Positions 45,164-53,014 of a DNA stretch of 64,000 nucleotides are shown here, piece after piece. Position 1 is the first letter of the stretch. Each line of letters starts with the position of its first letter. The translations under genes and the position numbers were made by a program. The stretch lies in the NCBI RefSeq assembly GCF_000327285.1, contig NZ_HE998567.1:822290-886289 (forward strand), given 5' to 3'. This DNA comes from Holdemania massiliensis AP2 (lineage in GTDB: Bacteria; Bacillota_I; Bacilli_A; Erysipelotrichales; Erysipelotrichaceae). The notes beneath the pieces are model-generated. The model searched no databases, was not told where the DNA came from, and was given only the letters and a program-made list of their open reading frames with translations.

Positions 45164-45981
45164 ACTTCATTCACCTTCGTTTCAATTTCCTGCGCCAAGG
45201 CCTTCTGCAGATCCGGATCTTCACTGATCCGCACAATCGGCAGTAAATATCCGATGGTAACCAGGCGAATCGCCTCGTCTTCGCTTAAGCCGCGGCTTTG
45301 CAGATAATACATCTGGTTTTCATCCATCTGTCCGATCGTCGTTGCATGGCTGGCTTCCACGTCGTTTTCATCAATTAAAAGCTTCGGCAGAATCGAAGCC
45401 GTCTGTTTGGCGTCAAAGGTCAGCGCCCGGCTGGTCTGATGACTCTTCGCTTGGCGCGCCCCCTTTTCGATCTTGCCGGTCGCTTCCATGCGGTAACGGC
45501 CACCCTGCAGCACAATGCTGTAATTCTCCATGATCCCGCTGGTCTGCCCGGCTTCATGAATGCAGTCGATCACAAACCGTTTTTCCGTCTGGGCAATCAC
45601 GGCGGACTGCAGCAAGGCTTCCGCACCCGGTTCCTTGAGCATGGTTTTTGAGGACTGCTCAACCGTACCCGGATTCAGCTGGACATAAGCCGCCTTGAAC
45701 TGGGCATCGCGGTATACTTCATTTTCCTCGGTGATCGTGATCGGCGCGCTGCTTTCATTCCAATACAGCAGCGTAACGCGGCTGCCGGCTTCCGCTTTCA
45801 CCCTAATCGTCAAGGCGCTGGCCTGACGAATCCGCACAACCACAGCGCAGCAGCTCTGTTTCGGCGCGCTTAAAGCCAGGGTCAGCGGCGCGGGTGCATC
45901 AATGACAATCTCACGAATTTGGGAATCTAAGACAACGGAACTGACCGGACTTTCATGCAGGGTCAGCACTGTTTCAGTCAT
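45142..45981 (-). CDS. sufD: Fe-S cluster assembly protein SufD
   Basis: 279 residues, shorter than typical SufD (over 400), because the N-terminal helical domain is reduced. The beta-helix and C-terminal part are clear: 'GARQAKSHQTSRALTF', 'LPKLLIDENDVEASHATTIGQMDENQMYYLQSRGLSEDEA' (in pieces), including the conserved ASH histidine. Partner of SufB and SufC. Overlaps sufC by eight bases and sufS by 22. Confidence 0.9.
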   Translation of the reverse strand: MTETVLTLHESPVSSVVLDSQIREIVIDAPAPLTLALSAPKQSCCAVVVRIRQASALTIRVKAEAGSRVTLLYWNESSAPITITEENEVYRDAQFKAAYVQLNPGTVEQSSKTMLKEPGAEALLQSAVIAQTEKRFVIDCIHEAGQTSGIMENYSIVLQGGRYRMEATGKIEKGARQAKSHQTSRALTFDAKQTASILPKLLIDENDVEASHATTIGQMDENQMYYLQSRGLSEDEAIRLVTIGYLLPIVRISEDPDLQKALAQEIETKVNEVCLTSSK

Positions 45982-46801
45982 GCTTGCGGCCCCTGGCGCT
46001 GGCGGCGCAGCTGCCCAGCGTGAAGGTCAGCTTCACTTCTTCTTTCACCGGCTGCAGATCCAGCTCTTGATACAGCCAGTCGTAGCCGTCCTGATCAATT
46101 TTCTGTACCAGCGTTTCATCGCCTTCCATGACAATCCGGCCGTTGATCAGCACGTGCGCATGCGTCGGCTTCAACAATTGATAGAAGCGTTCATAGTGGG
46201 AAACGACCACCAGACCCAATCCGGTTTCCTGCTGCATCTGGTTGACGGCATCAGCAACAATTTTCAAAGCATCGACGTCCAAACCGCTGTCGATCTCATC
46301 GAGCATCGCCAAGGAAGGCTTCAGCATTTTCATCTGGACGATCTCGTTGCGTTTTTTCTCTCCGCCGGAAAAGCCTTCGTTGAGGAAACGATGCGCCAAG
46401 TCCGGCTTCATCTGCAGATCCTGAATGGTCTTTTCCATTTCCTTGATAAAAGCAAACAAAGAAATCGGATTTTCCCGACGGGCATTCATCGCCGCACGCA
46501 AAAAGTCAGAGTTGGTGACTCCCGGCACTTCCTGCGGATACTGCATCGCCAGAAACAAACCGGCGCGGCTGCGTTCATCCACGCTCATTTCCAAGACATT
46601 GCGGCCATCCAATTCAATTGTGCCTTGGGTCACGGTATATTTCGGATGACCCATAATCGCCGCCAGCAAGGTGGATTTACCATTGCCGTTCGGCCCCATT
46701 AAAGCATGTATTTCATGATCGGCGACGGTCAGATCAATCCCTTTCAGGATTTCCTTGCCTTCGACCTCAACATGAAGATTTTTAATCATCAGCTGACTCA
46801 T
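45974..46801 (-). CDS. sufC: Fe-S assembly ATPase SufC
   Basis: 275 residues from the ATG at 46801 (AAAGGA site); an upstream in-frame ATG gives a longer version without a site. Walker A GPNGNGKST, signature FSGGEKKRNEI, Walker B 'LAMLDEIDSGLDVDAL'. An extra C-terminal tail of about 20 residues (ending SARGRKHD) is not usual for SufC and arises where the frame overlaps sufD. Energises the SufBCD scaffold. First gene of the operon. Confidence 0.95.
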   Translation of the reverse strand: MSQLMIKNLHVEVEGKEILKGIDLTVADHEIHALMGPNGNGKSTLLAAIMGHPKYTVTQGTIELDGRNVLEMSVDERSRAGLFLAMQYPQEVPGVTNSDFLRAAMNARRENPISLFAFIKEMEKTIQDLQMKPDLAHRFLNEGFSGGEKKRNEIVQMKMLKPSLAMLDEIDSGLDVDALKIVADAVNQMQQETGLGLVVVSHYERFYQLLKPTHAHVLINGRIVMEGDETLVQKIDQDGYDWLYQELDLQPVKEEVKLTFTLGSCAASARGRKHD

Positions 46802-46860
46802 TCTCTCATCCTTTCCGCTCATGATTCGAGTTGTTATTCAGACAAAAAATGTCCAGAATG

Positions 46861-46869
46861 ATTATAGCA
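46861..46869 (-). promoter_or_regulatory. Extended -10 promoter of the suf operon
   Basis: TG-C-TATAAT on the minus strand, about 60 bases upstream of sufC. The -35 region is poor, consistent with an extended -10 promoter or an activator-dependent one. No IscR/RirA-like site was recognised. Confidence 0.6.
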
Positions 46870-47015
46870 TATTCTGTTTCAGGATGTGCGGATTATTATC
46901 TCTCTAAACCCGCCTGCCGAGCGTCTTTTTCCCCTTTTTCTTCCAGGGATGATAGAAAAATGCGCTGAAATGGGGTTGTTCACATAAAATTCAGATAGAA
47001 AGGCCGCCGTTCAAA

Positions 47016-47044
47016 TTGCAAAGTCCCTGGAAATACCCTATAAT
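47016..47044 (+). promoter_or_regulatory. Promoter of the foldase operon
   Basis: TTGCAA (47016-47021), 17-base spacer, TATAAT (47039-47044), 26 bases upstream of the first foldase start. It is divergent from the suf promoter. Confidence 0.85.
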
Positions 47045-47070
47045 AATAAAGTTCATTAGGAGGTACATTC

Positions 47071-48159
47071 ATGTTACAAACAATCAAAAAGTACTGGTTT
47101 GTGTGCCTTGTTGGCGTTCTGTTAATTGGAGCCAGCATTTATTTTGCATACGACCAGAACAAAGGAAAGCTCCCAGGAAAGACAGTCGGCGGCGAGGACG
47201 TCGTGTTCTCGATCGGCGATGAGGATATCACAGCCGGCGAGTTCTACGACACGCTGTTTAACGAAATGGGCGTAGCCGGCGTTTATCAGTTCATGGAGAA
47301 AGCGGTCGTTGACCCTTCCATTGAAACCACCGAGGAAATGAAGACGCAGGCCAAGAGCTACGCCGATTCCATTACCGCTCAGTATCAGTCCACTTATGGC
47401 GATGAGTACAAGGACATGCTGCTGACGGCACTCAACGGCGTAGGCTACAGCAAGCTTTCAGAGCTGACCGACTACTTCATCCATATCCAGAAAACACAGC
47501 AGATGATCAAGGATTACATCAACAATCATGCCGACGAATACATTCCGGCCTATGTCGAAGCCAAGAAGCCGCGGATTGTTAGCCATATTCTAATTAAGAT
47601 GGATGATCCGGCGAATCCAACCGAAGAAGAAACGAATCGTGTCAATGCCGTTAAGGATGCCTTAGCCAGCGGCCGGGATTTCGGGGAAGTTGCTCAGGAA
47701 TTATCTGAAGATTCAGGATCTGCCGTTCAGAATGGCTCAATCGGCTATATGGATGCGGATACGCAGTTGGTTTCACCGTTCTTAGAAACCGCTTTGGCGA
47801 TGAATGAAGGCGATGTCAGCGAATGGATTCAGACAACTTACGGCTGGCACATCATTCAATGCGATGTTTCCGATGTTGAATCCTTAAAAGAATATGATGA
47901 ATTCTACGATGCTTTGGCCACCTATTATCCAAACCTGCAGCCGAAGGTCGTCTGGGAAAAAGCCCAGGAAATGGATCTCGACTTCAAGGGCAATGAAGCG
48001 CTGCAGAACAAATTGCTGATCTACATGGGATTAAATGAAACTAACGAACCGGAAGATCAGCCGGAAAATACCGACAATGCTGACAACGCGGATGGCAATC
48101 AGGACAACACTGAGGGGCAGCCGCAGGATAATCAGGATGAACAGGGAGGAAACGAATAA
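47071..48159 (+). CDS. PrsA/SurA-like membrane-anchored peptidyl-prolyl isomerase
   Basis: 362 residues, AGGAGG upstream. A single N-terminal hydrophobic segment (about 9-27) without lipobox anchors it. A SurA-N-like helical domain is followed by a parvulin rotamase: 'RIVSHILIKMDDPANPTEEE', 'DFGEVAQELSEDSGSA', 'IGYMDAD' and 'TTYGWHIIQCDV'. The last 40 residues are acidic and rich in N, D and Q, a low-complexity tail. It probably folds secreted proteins. It shares one base with the next gene. Confidence 0.9.
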   Translation: MLQTIKKYWFVCLVGVLLIGASIYFAYDQNKGKLPGKTVGGEDVVFSIGDEDITAGEFYDTLFNEMGVAGVYQFMEKAVVDPSIETTEEMKTQAKSYADSITAQYQSTYGDEYKDMLLTALNGVGYSKLSELTDYFIHIQKTQQMIKDYINNHADEYIPAYVEAKKPRIVSHILIKMDDPANPTEEETNRVNAVKDALASGRDFGEVAQELSEDSGSAVQNGSIGYMDADTQLVSPFLETALAMNEGDVSEWIQTTYGWHIIQCDVSDVESLKEYDEFYDALATYYPNLQPKVVWEKAQEMDLDFKGNEALQNKLLIYMGLNETNEPEDQPENTDNADNADGNQDNTEGQPQDNQDEQGGNE

Positions 48160-49022
48160 TGAAGAAGCTAGTTCTTTTAGCCCTTGGGGCCTTATTGTTA
48201 GCGGGCTGCAGCGATGCGCGCGCGTCCCTGAAAGATCCGAAAACCGCAGTCTTCTCCGTCGGCGGTCAGACCTTGACCAAAGGTGAGATGTACAACTTCA
48301 TGCTGGCGCGGGACGCCGGCTACTTCACGATCAATGAAGCGAAGAAAGTCATTTTTGAAAAAGAAGTTCCGGTTACCGATGAAATGCGCAGCGAAGCGGA
48401 AGAAACGCTGAACACGTATAAAACGATGCTGGGCGATTCCTTTGCCAGCTATCTGCAGTCTTACGGCTTTGCAGATGAAGAAGAGTATTTGAACAACAGT
48501 CTGTTATTGAGCCTGCAGTCGCAGGAATTGACAAAGGTTTATGTCAACGAGAAGTTCTCCGACCTGGTAACCCGGTATTCTCCTAAGAAAATCCGGATTA
48601 TGCAGTTCACGGATCAGGATACTGCCAACCAGGCACTGGAACAGGTCAAGGGCGGCGCTAACTTTGAAGAAACAGCGACGAGCTTAGGTTCCAGCGTTTC
48701 TGCCGCAGAGACGATCGCCACGACGCAGAGCAGCTATGCCACCAACGTGCTGTCCTATCTGTCAGTGATCACGGATCCGACCTTATCGGATGTCATCGCG
48801 GATGACAACGGTGCTAATTTCTACATCATCCAGGTCATTGCCACGGATGCCAACAGCTTCAAGGACGAAGCTGTCGATACGATCTCCGCGATCAGCGCTC
48901 TGTCTTCGGAGTCTTCCATCTACTACTTTGAAAAATACAACTTCACCGTGTATGACAAGACGATCTTTGATCAGCTGCAGTCCAATTATGCAGACTATCT
49001 GATTCAGGCGAAATCAAAATAA
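48159..49022 (+). CDS. PrsA-like lipoprotein with degenerate rotamase region
   Basis: 287 residues with signal peptide and lipobox LAGC (14-17). A SurA-N-like region ('VFSVGGQTLTKGEMYNFML', 'YLQSYGFADEEEYLNN') is followed by a segment matching the parvulin position ('IRIMQFTDQDTANQALEQVKGGANFEETATSLG' in pieces), but the catalytic-face motifs (SHIL, GWHII) are lost. Likely an extracytoplasmic chaperone without isomerase activity. Coupled to the preceding foldase gene. Confidence 0.82.
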   Translation: MKKLVLLALGALLLAGCSDARASLKDPKTAVFSVGGQTLTKGEMYNFMLARDAGYFTINEAKKVIFEKEVPVTDEMRSEAEETLNTYKTMLGDSFASYLQSYGFADEEEYLNNSLLLSLQSQELTKVYVNEKFSDLVTRYSPKKIRIMQFTDQDTANQALEQVKGGANFEETATSLGSSVSAAETIATTQSSYATNVLSYLSVITDPTLSDVIADDNGANFYIIQVIATDANSFKDEAVDTISAISALSSESSIYYFEKYNFTVYDKTIFDQLQSNYADYLIQAKSK

Positions 49023-49028
49023 ACGCAG

Positions 49029-49074
49029 AAAGACCTGAGGTTTTGCATAAGCAAAAATCCCAGGTCTTTTTTAT
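49029..49074 (+). terminator. Terminator of the foldase operon
   Basis: AAAGACCTG and CAGGTCTTTTTT enclose a 23-base loop that itself can pair (TTTTGC with GCAAAA). Confidence 0.85.
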
Positions 49075-49205
49075 TGTCTCAGGCCATAAATTGTTTTCTT
49101 ATTCTCATGCTGAATAAGCACTGCGAATATTTTTCCAATCACTGCGTCAAAGCTGGAAAACTATTCCGCTTTCCTCTATAATAAAGGGCATGGAGGAATA
49201 GGAAT

Positions 49206-50312
49206 ATGGAGAAAGCAAAAGTTTATACAACGGATTTGAGAACACATGGAACCACCAGTCTGTTAGACAAGCTGGAACGCTTAGTCAAACAGGCCGGAAT
49301 TGAAAATCTGGACTTCCAGGATAAATATGTCGCGATTAAAATTCACTTCGGAGAACCGGGAAATCTTGCTTATCTGCGGCCTAATTATGCCCACCGTATC
49401 GTCGATGTCATTAAAGCCCTGGGCGGCAAGCCGTTTTTAACAGACTGTAATACGCTTTATGTCGGCGGCCGTAAAAACGCCTTGGATCACATTGAATCAG
49501 CCTACCAGAATGGCTACAACCCATTCAGCTGCGGCTGTCACATCCTGATTGCGGATGGGTTGAAGGGAACGGATGAAGCGTTAGTTCCCATCCATCAGAA
49601 ACATGTTCAGGAAGCCAAGATCGGCCGGGCCATCATGGACGCCGATATCTTCATTACGATGACCCATTTCAAAGGGCATGAATCGACAGGTTTCGGCGGT
49701 GCGCTGAAGAATATCGGCATGGGCTGCGGCTCCCGCGCCGGAAAGATGGAAATGCACAGCAGCTCCAAGCCGCAGGTGAATCCGGATCAGTGCCGCAGCT
49801 GCGGGATGTGTCAGAAGATCTGTGCTCACAGCGCATTGAGCTTTGATGAGAATCACAAGATGCATATCGATCACAGCCGCTGTGTAGGCTGCGGCCGCTG
49901 CATCGGCATGTGCAACTTTGACGCGATTGAACCGATGAACGATGAAGCCAATGATATCCTCAACGAGAAGATCGCTGAATACTCCCTGGCCGTTGTTCAG
50001 GGTCGTCCGCACTTCCATATCAGCTTTATTATGGACGTTTCGCCTTGCTGCGACTGTCACGCTGAGAATGACCTGCCGATTGTTCCGGATATCGGAATCT
50101 TTGCTTCCTTTGATCCTGTCGCTTTGGATCAGGCCTGCGTGGATGCCGTGAATCAGTCTCCGGTCATTGCCGGCAGCGTCTTGGATGAACATGCTCACGA
50201 GCATCATGATCACTTTACCGATACCCATCCGGATACCAACTGGCAGTCCTGCTTAGCCCATGCTGAAGAAATCGGATTGGGTGTCCGGGAATACGAATTA
50301 ATTCACTGTTAA
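49206..50312 (+). CDS. DUF362 protein with two [4Fe-4S] ferredoxin motifs
   Basis: 368 residues. The DUF362 core comprises 'VAIKIHFGEPGNLAYLRP', 'FLTDCNTLYVGGR', and 'FITMTHFKGHESTGFGGALKNIGMGCGSR' (in pieces). Two ferredoxin motifs follow: CRSCGMCQKIC and CVGCGRCIGMC. The C-terminal 'MDVSPCCDCHAEND' and 'FASFDPVALDQA' complete the pattern. A histidine-rich patch (HAHEHHDHFTDTHPD) is near the end, possibly metal-binding. Function unknown; expected cytoplasmic redox or metal-chelate enzyme. GGAGGA site. Followed after 12 bases by the HIT gene. Confidence 0.85.
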   Translation: MEKAKVYTTDLRTHGTTSLLDKLERLVKQAGIENLDFQDKYVAIKIHFGEPGNLAYLRPNYAHRIVDVIKALGGKPFLTDCNTLYVGGRKNALDHIESAYQNGYNPFSCGCHILIADGLKGTDEALVPIHQKHVQEAKIGRAIMDADIFITMTHFKGHESTGFGGALKNIGMGCGSRAGKMEMHSSSKPQVNPDQCRSCGMCQKICAHSALSFDENHKMHIDHSRCVGCGRCIGMCNFDAIEPMNDEANDILNEKIAEYSLAVVQGRPHFHISFIMDVSPCCDCHAENDLPIVPDIGIFASFDPVALDQACVDAVNQSPVIAGSVLDEHAHEHHDHFTDTHPDTNWQSCLAHAEEIGLGVREYELIHC

Positions 50313-50324
50313 GGAGGAACTTCT

Positions 50325-50717
50325 ATGTGCATTTTCTGCGATATCATTCACCACGAAATCCCATCCAAGGTGGTTTATGAAGATGATCAGGTCTTAGCCA
50401 TCTTAGACATCGCTCAGGTCACGAAAGGCCATACGCTTGTCATGCCGAAGAAACACGTTGAGAACTTACTGGAATGCGATGACGAAACCGCGGCTCGCTT
50501 AATTCAAGTCGTGAAAAAACTCGCCGTTCAAATTCAAGAAAGAACCGGCGCTGCCGCCATCAACATTCTCAACAACAATGGCGAACTGGCTGGCCAAACA
50601 GTCAAGCACCTGCACTTCCACATCATTCCTCGCTATAGTGAGAACGATGCTTTCGTTTGTGAGTTCAAAAAATCAGAAAAACAGGATTTGGATGAGGTCT
50701 TAGCTCTGATCCACTAA
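50325..50717 (+). CDS. HIT-family hydrolase
   Basis: 130 residues. The N-terminal 'CIFCDIIHHEIPS' and the triad HLHFHIIPR (H-x-H-x-H) define the Hint branch, which hydrolyses adenosine 5'-phosphoramidates and related nucleotides. AAGGAGG site. Co-transcribed with the DUF362 gene. Confidence 0.94.
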   Translation: MCIFCDIIHHEIPSKVVYEDDQVLAILDIAQVTKGHTLVMPKKHVENLLECDDETAARLIQVVKKLAVQIQERTGAAAINILNNNGELAGQTVKHLHFHIIPRYSENDAFVCEFKKSEKQDLDEVLALIH

Positions 50718-50723
50718 CGTCAA

Positions 50724-50758
50724 AAGGCATGGAAAATCGAGGCTCCATGCTTTTTTCA
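50724..50758 (+). terminator. Terminator after the HIT gene
   Basis: AAGGCATGGA, loop, TCCATGCTTTTTTC. It marks the end of the housekeeping DNA; the accessory, A/T-rich DNA starts just beyond. Confidence 0.8.
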
Positions 50759-50900
50759 TGATTATAGATAAAGCAATAAGTAAGGTTCTATTTCACATGA
50801 AAACAAAATAATTCAAAATGAAATATCCATATTAATTTCATATGATAATGCGCACAATAGAAATAAAGAAGCAATACGCATAACGAAAGAGATTCTTCCC

Positions 50901-51233
50901 ATGTTAAACCCTAATCCTCAGAATACGAATCAAAACAAAAACGATTCGAAAGTCCAAGAACTGGATTATAGCAAGCTGACCATAATATGTCAGGCAGCAA
51001 CACGCGATCATGCCTCTATCAAAATACCGAAGGACACGCTTTTAGTAGCACTTAAAATTTTGGCTTCAGACGGCAATTCTTTCCTTACGCTAGATGACAT
51101 TGCCAAGGCTTCCAGATATCTTGACTATGAGCAATTTCTCCAAGTAGTGGAACTGGAAAACTCGGATGCATACGGAAAAAACGTATCTGGTCGGATTGAT
51201 ATTCCAGATGTTTATGGAACATGGAACATGTGA
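50901..51233 (+). CDS. Hypothetical protein, possible gene remnant
   Basis: 110 residues with a weak GAAAGAG site. An N/Q-rich start (NPNPQNTNQNKNDSK) is followed by 'KLTIICQAATRDHASIKIPKDTLLVALKILASD' (in pieces), which reads as a folded alpha/beta segment. No family recognised. The A/T-rich base composition and neighbouring broken frames suggest a foreign, possibly decaying gene. Confidence 0.45.
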   Translation: MLNPNPQNTNQNKNDSKVQELDYSKLTIICQAATRDHASIKIPKDTLLVALKILASDGNSFLTLDDIAKASRYLDYEQFLQVVELENSDAYGKNVSGRIDIPDVYGTWNM

Positions 51234-51338
51234 TACATCTAGGATGGCTGCTTTAGCAATACGGTCATCTAGCAGAAAAATAGTATAGGCAAAGTCGTAT
51301 AATTTAAAATTAGCTCCGATTACAACTAAAAAATCGAA

Positions 51339-51578
51339 GTGAATACGAACACAGATCCTGAACTCACCGATATCAAAACAGGCGGTAATATTCCGATGAA
51401 TAAACCCATTTCTGTCAAGATCTCTTCATCCTAGTCCTGCAAAAAGATCACCTTCAAACAATCGACCTGTGATCGCACCACAATTTACATACCAGGAGGC
51501 AGCAAAATAAAACTGACGGTTTCTTCGCAATATAAGAGAAGAGTCGATTGCCCTATAAGGTATGGAAATCAACGTTGA
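51339..51578 (+). pseudogene. Possible decayed coding fragment
   Basis: A 79-codon frame interrupted once by TAG (51432-51434). It opens VNTNTDPELTDIKTGGNIP and after the stop continues with 'TTIYIPGGSKIKLTVSSQYK', which has the alternating pattern of beta strands. No start signal or family is recognised. The rest of 51234-51675 holds nothing else that I can support. Confidence 0.3.
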
Positions 51579-51675
51579 ACGCATTTCTACAGAGATGTTT
51601 CATATCGTAGAAGAAAGGTAGAAACAATTTACTCGAAATTTATCAAAAAAAGGCTAGATATTCGCATCCAACCTT

Positions 51676-52305
51676 TTATTCGAGTTCTTCAACATCAACG
51701 CCCAAAGCTTTTGCCAGGGCTAAAGCTGATTTTAATGATAAATTCTCGACTTTTCGTTCACCATATTCCAATCGTTGCACTTGTGAAATACTCATGTGAG
51801 CTCGCTCCGCCAATTCCTGCTGCGTCATTCCACGTACAAGACGCAAATTACTGATTGAAGTCTTCTTTACTGGTTTCTGAAGCGCAGCTAATATTTCTAC
51901 AGTCTTCTGAATATCCGCTTCATGAAGCGTAGGATACAACCTCTGCAGCATTCGAATACTAACACTCCTCCATATCTCTGAAAAGGATTTCGCTGTATAC
52001 CATTGATAATAAGCGAGTACCCATCCGCACCAATACAGATCGCTTCGTTCTTCTCGCCATGCTGGCTGAGGAAATTCATCCTTGTAATCCATCGATAGCA
52101 GAATCATGTAGGCTAACTCTGGTCCTGACTTTCCAGAAACAATCGCGGCCTCCCCAGCTTCAAAGCGACGAGCTACATCACTCTGAACAAACATTTTCCA
52201 AAATCCATCAGGATCATAGCCACAATCCAAGCAAGCGTATTCAAGCATGTCGCCCATGCGGATCATAGCACCTTCTACATACATTTCATCGTAAGCGTGT
52301 ATCAT
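51676..52305 (-). CDS. XRE-family antitoxin-like protein
   Basis: 209 residues from an ATG with AAGGAG upstream. The N-terminal 140 residues ('MLEYACLDCGYDPDGFWKMFVQSDVARRFEAGE' in pieces) match a conserved region seen next to DUF3990 genes in gut Firmicutes. The C-terminal 55 residues are a helix-turn-helix (MTQQELAERAHMSISQVQRLEYGE). The gene overlaps the end of the DUF3990 gene by 20 bases. Probable role: neutralise the partner and repress the shared promoter. Confidence 0.78.
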   Translation of the reverse strand: MIHAYDEMYVEGAMIRMGDMLEYACLDCGYDPDGFWKMFVQSDVARRFEAGEAAIVSGKSGPELAYMILLSMDYKDEFPQPAWREERSDLYWCGWVLAYYQWYTAKSFSEIWRSVSIRMLQRLYPTLHEADIQKTVEILAALQKPVKKTSISNLRLVRGMTQQELAERAHMSISQVQRLEYGERKVENLSLKSALALAKALGVDVEELE

Positions 52306-52960
52306 CAGCTTTCACTCCTTGCCGCATAATATCCAGCATATACAGTTCATCTGTACCATAGCTTGATCTACGTTCACTATTTAAATATTCAAATCGTGCA
52401 GCTTTATCTCTCTTGGATCTTAACACAAAGTATTTGCTTCTCGGTACACTTTCTGCATGAATAAATCGAATTTGTTCAAATGCTGCTGGCGAAATCAAAA
52501 CAAACTGTTCACCTAAATTTCCGAGCCGCATTGCCTTTTCCAGCTTCTTCACCGATATTGCATTATTCAGAAAATCCTCCGCAAAAGAGAAATAAGAATC
52601 ATCCGCACGATAGCCTATGATCACATCGCAAGAGGTCGTATTAACCGAAAAATTCTCTAACAAGTATTCCTTTGCGTCTTTTGCGATAGAATTTGTCAAC
52701 CGGAATGTACGATTCTTTAAGAGTACAGTTAACCAATGGAGTATTGTAAAATTCGCAGCATTCAAATTCAAGATATCCAATCCAGCAGTATCCATTTCGT
52801 AAGCATTGACAAAACCATCATGTTCTGCCGTACAGCTCCATTCTTTAGCCAGTTCAATAGCTTCAGTACAATAAAAGCCTAATCCATAATCATTATACGG
52901 CTTTCCTTTCCCATACTCTGGTTTTTCAATCTTATCTTTCGATCCATGATAAATTAACAT
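52286..52960 (-). CDS. DUF3990 protein, probable ADP-ribosyltransferase-fold toxin
   Basis: 224 residues from the ATG at 52960 (GAGGAGTG upstream). The opening 'MLIYHGSKDKIEKPEYGKGKPYNDYGLGFYCTE' (in pieces) is the DUF3990 hallmark; the family belongs to the ADP-ribosyltransferase superfamily, with Y-H-G near the start as the NAD-binding H motif and 'GFYCT' as the second strand. It is the first gene of a two-gene operon with the XRE protein and a palindromic promoter, the usual arrangement of a toxin-antitoxin module. Toxic activity is inferred. Confidence 0.78.
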   Translation of the reverse strand: MLIYHGSKDKIEKPEYGKGKPYNDYGLGFYCTEAIELAKEWSCTAEHDGFVNAYEMDTAGLDILNLNAANFTILHWLTVLLKNRTFRLTNSIAKDAKEYLLENFSVNTTSCDVIIGYRADDSYFSFAEDFLNNAISVKKLEKAMRLGNLGEQFVLISPAAFEQIRFIHAESVPRSKYFVLRSKRDKAARFEYLNSERRSSYGTDELYMLDIMRQGVKADDTRLR

Positions 52961-52984
52961 TTCTACACTCCTCTCGCCAATGAC

Positions 52985-53014
52985 ACTATACCCCCATTTG
53001 GGGGCTATAGTCAA
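52985..53014 (-). promoter_or_regulatory. Promoter with embedded palindromic operator
   Basis: TTGACT (53009-53014), 18-base spacer and TATAGT (52985-52990) on the minus strand. Between the two boxes lies CTATAG-CCCCC-AAAT-GGGGG-TATAG (52986-53010), a G/C-cored dyad in A/T-rich DNA. Its position between -35 and -10 fits repression by the XRE partner. Confidence 0.85.

Noticed and set aside
45902-46702. 266-codon plus-strand frame opposite sufC and sufD
   Set aside because: It is antisense to two genes with clear motifs; it reads as histidine/glutamine-rich antisense.
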